NCBI GenBank assembly: GCA_015143295.1
Contig: CM026574.1
Location: 10,604,938 to 10,668,937, forward strand
From: Tetracentron sinense
Taxonomy: Eukaryota > Streptophyta > Magnoliopsida > Trochodendrales > Trochodendraceae
DNA: 64,000 bases
Reading direction: 5' to 3'
Under the pieces are notes generated by a model, which saw nothing but the letters and a program-made list of their open reading frames with translations, had not been told where the DNA came from and made no database searches. Positions 63,449 to 64,000 of this stretch are shown in pieces; within the stretch, counting starts at the first letter, position 1, and each line of letters begins with the position of its first letter. The position numbers and the translations under genes were made by a program.

Positions 63449-63695
63449 GGAGTCAGTTTTTAGCTATGGTTGATATCCAGTGGGTATTTCCTTCATGCTT
63501 CATGAATGAACTGCGTAGTTGGAAGACAAGCCATCTTGATGACCACTTGTATACCCTTTGGAACATGCTTCCAAGGGTGATTTTCTGGAATATTTGGAAG
63601 GAAATAAATAAGAACTATTGAGAACTCCTTAAAGCCGAAAAAGAAGTTATGGTTAGATTGCTATCGCTCAACAATGCACCATATTGTAACCGGAG
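63449..63695 (+). mobile_element. LINE ORF2 C-terminal end, right of solo LTR
   Basis: Continues the zf-RVT frame after the LTR: WSQFLAMVDIQWVFPS and LPRVIFWNIWKEINKNY, the usual post-zf-RVT tryptophan-rich end of plant LINEs. It contains stops. Confidence 0.7.
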
Positions 63696-63699
63696 GTTC

Positions 63700-64000
63700 T
63701 AGGTAACCTTCTTGGAGACAAGATATGGATGGTCAGTGTAGAAAATTAAGGGAAATTCCCATTCCTACTAGAGTGGAGACTTTCACCTGGATTGTTGCCC
63801 TCGAAAAGTTCTCAGCCGTGGACCAACCAATCAATCGGAAGAAATTCATTTAAAGTAGGCATACGATCTGTCAAGAGCATGAAGCCAACATATGCCACAT
63901 CTTCCATTAGTTGCAAATTTGGGAAGTGTGGATTTTGTTTTTCCCCTTGTTTGATATGGCATAGGTTTTCCCTCCAAATATGGCTGATGTTTATTTAAGG
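63700..64000 (+). mobile_element. Second LINE zf-RVT fragment (plus), cut by window edge
   Basis: VETFTWIVAL near 63773-63802 matches the start of zf-RVT, which normally precedes the sequence seen at 63449-63695. It therefore belongs to another LINE copy or to a duplicated piece. Confidence 0.5.

Larger units (their letters stand above)
57630..64000 (+). other. Intron 16 (at least 6.37 kb, runs off the window)
   Basis: No further ASHH2-like exon was found. Within it are a fragment like the ATGGTT repeat family (about 57640-57730), a possible TTACGTAA-type MITE (about 58910-59125), a 61-bp tandem duplication, LINE remains and a solo LTR. Stretches 57730-58780 and 59560-60000 show no clear element. 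Confidence 0.7.

Overview
This is a window of a repeat-rich flowering-plant nuclear genome. It holds the 5' end and most of one very large protein gene, set behind a block of nested retrotransposons. The evidence for a plant is the gene itself (an ASHH2/SDG8/EFS-type histone methyltransferase with a CW finger, then AWS, SET and post-SET domains), Ty3/Gypsy elements of plant lineages, plant L1-type LINEs with zf-RVT and RNase H tails, and many MITEs. Long, LINE-rich introns would fit an early-diverging eudicot or a magnoliid, but that placement is only a guess.

Layout. Positions 1-1590 are AT-rich and without a recognisable gene. From about 1600 to 16459 lies a nest: an outer Ty3/Gypsy chromovirus-like fossil (A) with LTR remnants at both ends, split by a second Ty3/Gypsy fossil of the Tat/Athila group (B, about 2916-11672). 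B carries a 475-bp MITE (6625-7099) with a 10-bp target duplication and an LTR-like insertion near 9130-10110. A third LTR-like block (13268-15545) sits in the integrase region of A. Positions 16460-17500 are intergenic, and 17500-18478 hold the putative promoter and leader of the gene.

The gene (plus strand) starts at ATG 18479. I could place 16 coding exons with consistent GT-AG borders and reading phase up to 57629. They give 1537 codons without an internal stop. The 3' end lies beyond the window, because intron 16 runs at least 6.37 kb to the window edge. Exons 2-3 encode the CW finger, 5-6 AWS, 6-10 SET and post-SET, and 11-16 a helical region that I infer resembles TFIIS-N/LEDGF-type modules. 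Exon 10 carries six exact-length 20-residue tandem repeats not expected from the family.

Four complete introns are very large (11.1, 6.6, 4.1 and 7.1 kb) and filled with transposon remains. These are LINE pieces in both orientations, one minus-strand Copia fossil (about 26145-30936) inside a LINE, several MITEs with recognisable target duplications, a family of ATGGTT...AACCAT repeats in both orientations, and a 209-bp fold-back. The open-ended intron 16 holds a LINE fossil interrupted by a 2084-bp solo LTR (61360-63443) with a perfect 5-bp duplication.

I saw no second host gene, no tRNA, rRNA or CRISPR array, and no sign of a new multi-gene system. The most interesting host-level signals are the 20-residue repeat in exon 10, the run of frame-neutral catalytic exons isolated by giant introns, and inverted intronic repeats that could pair across exons 10-14.
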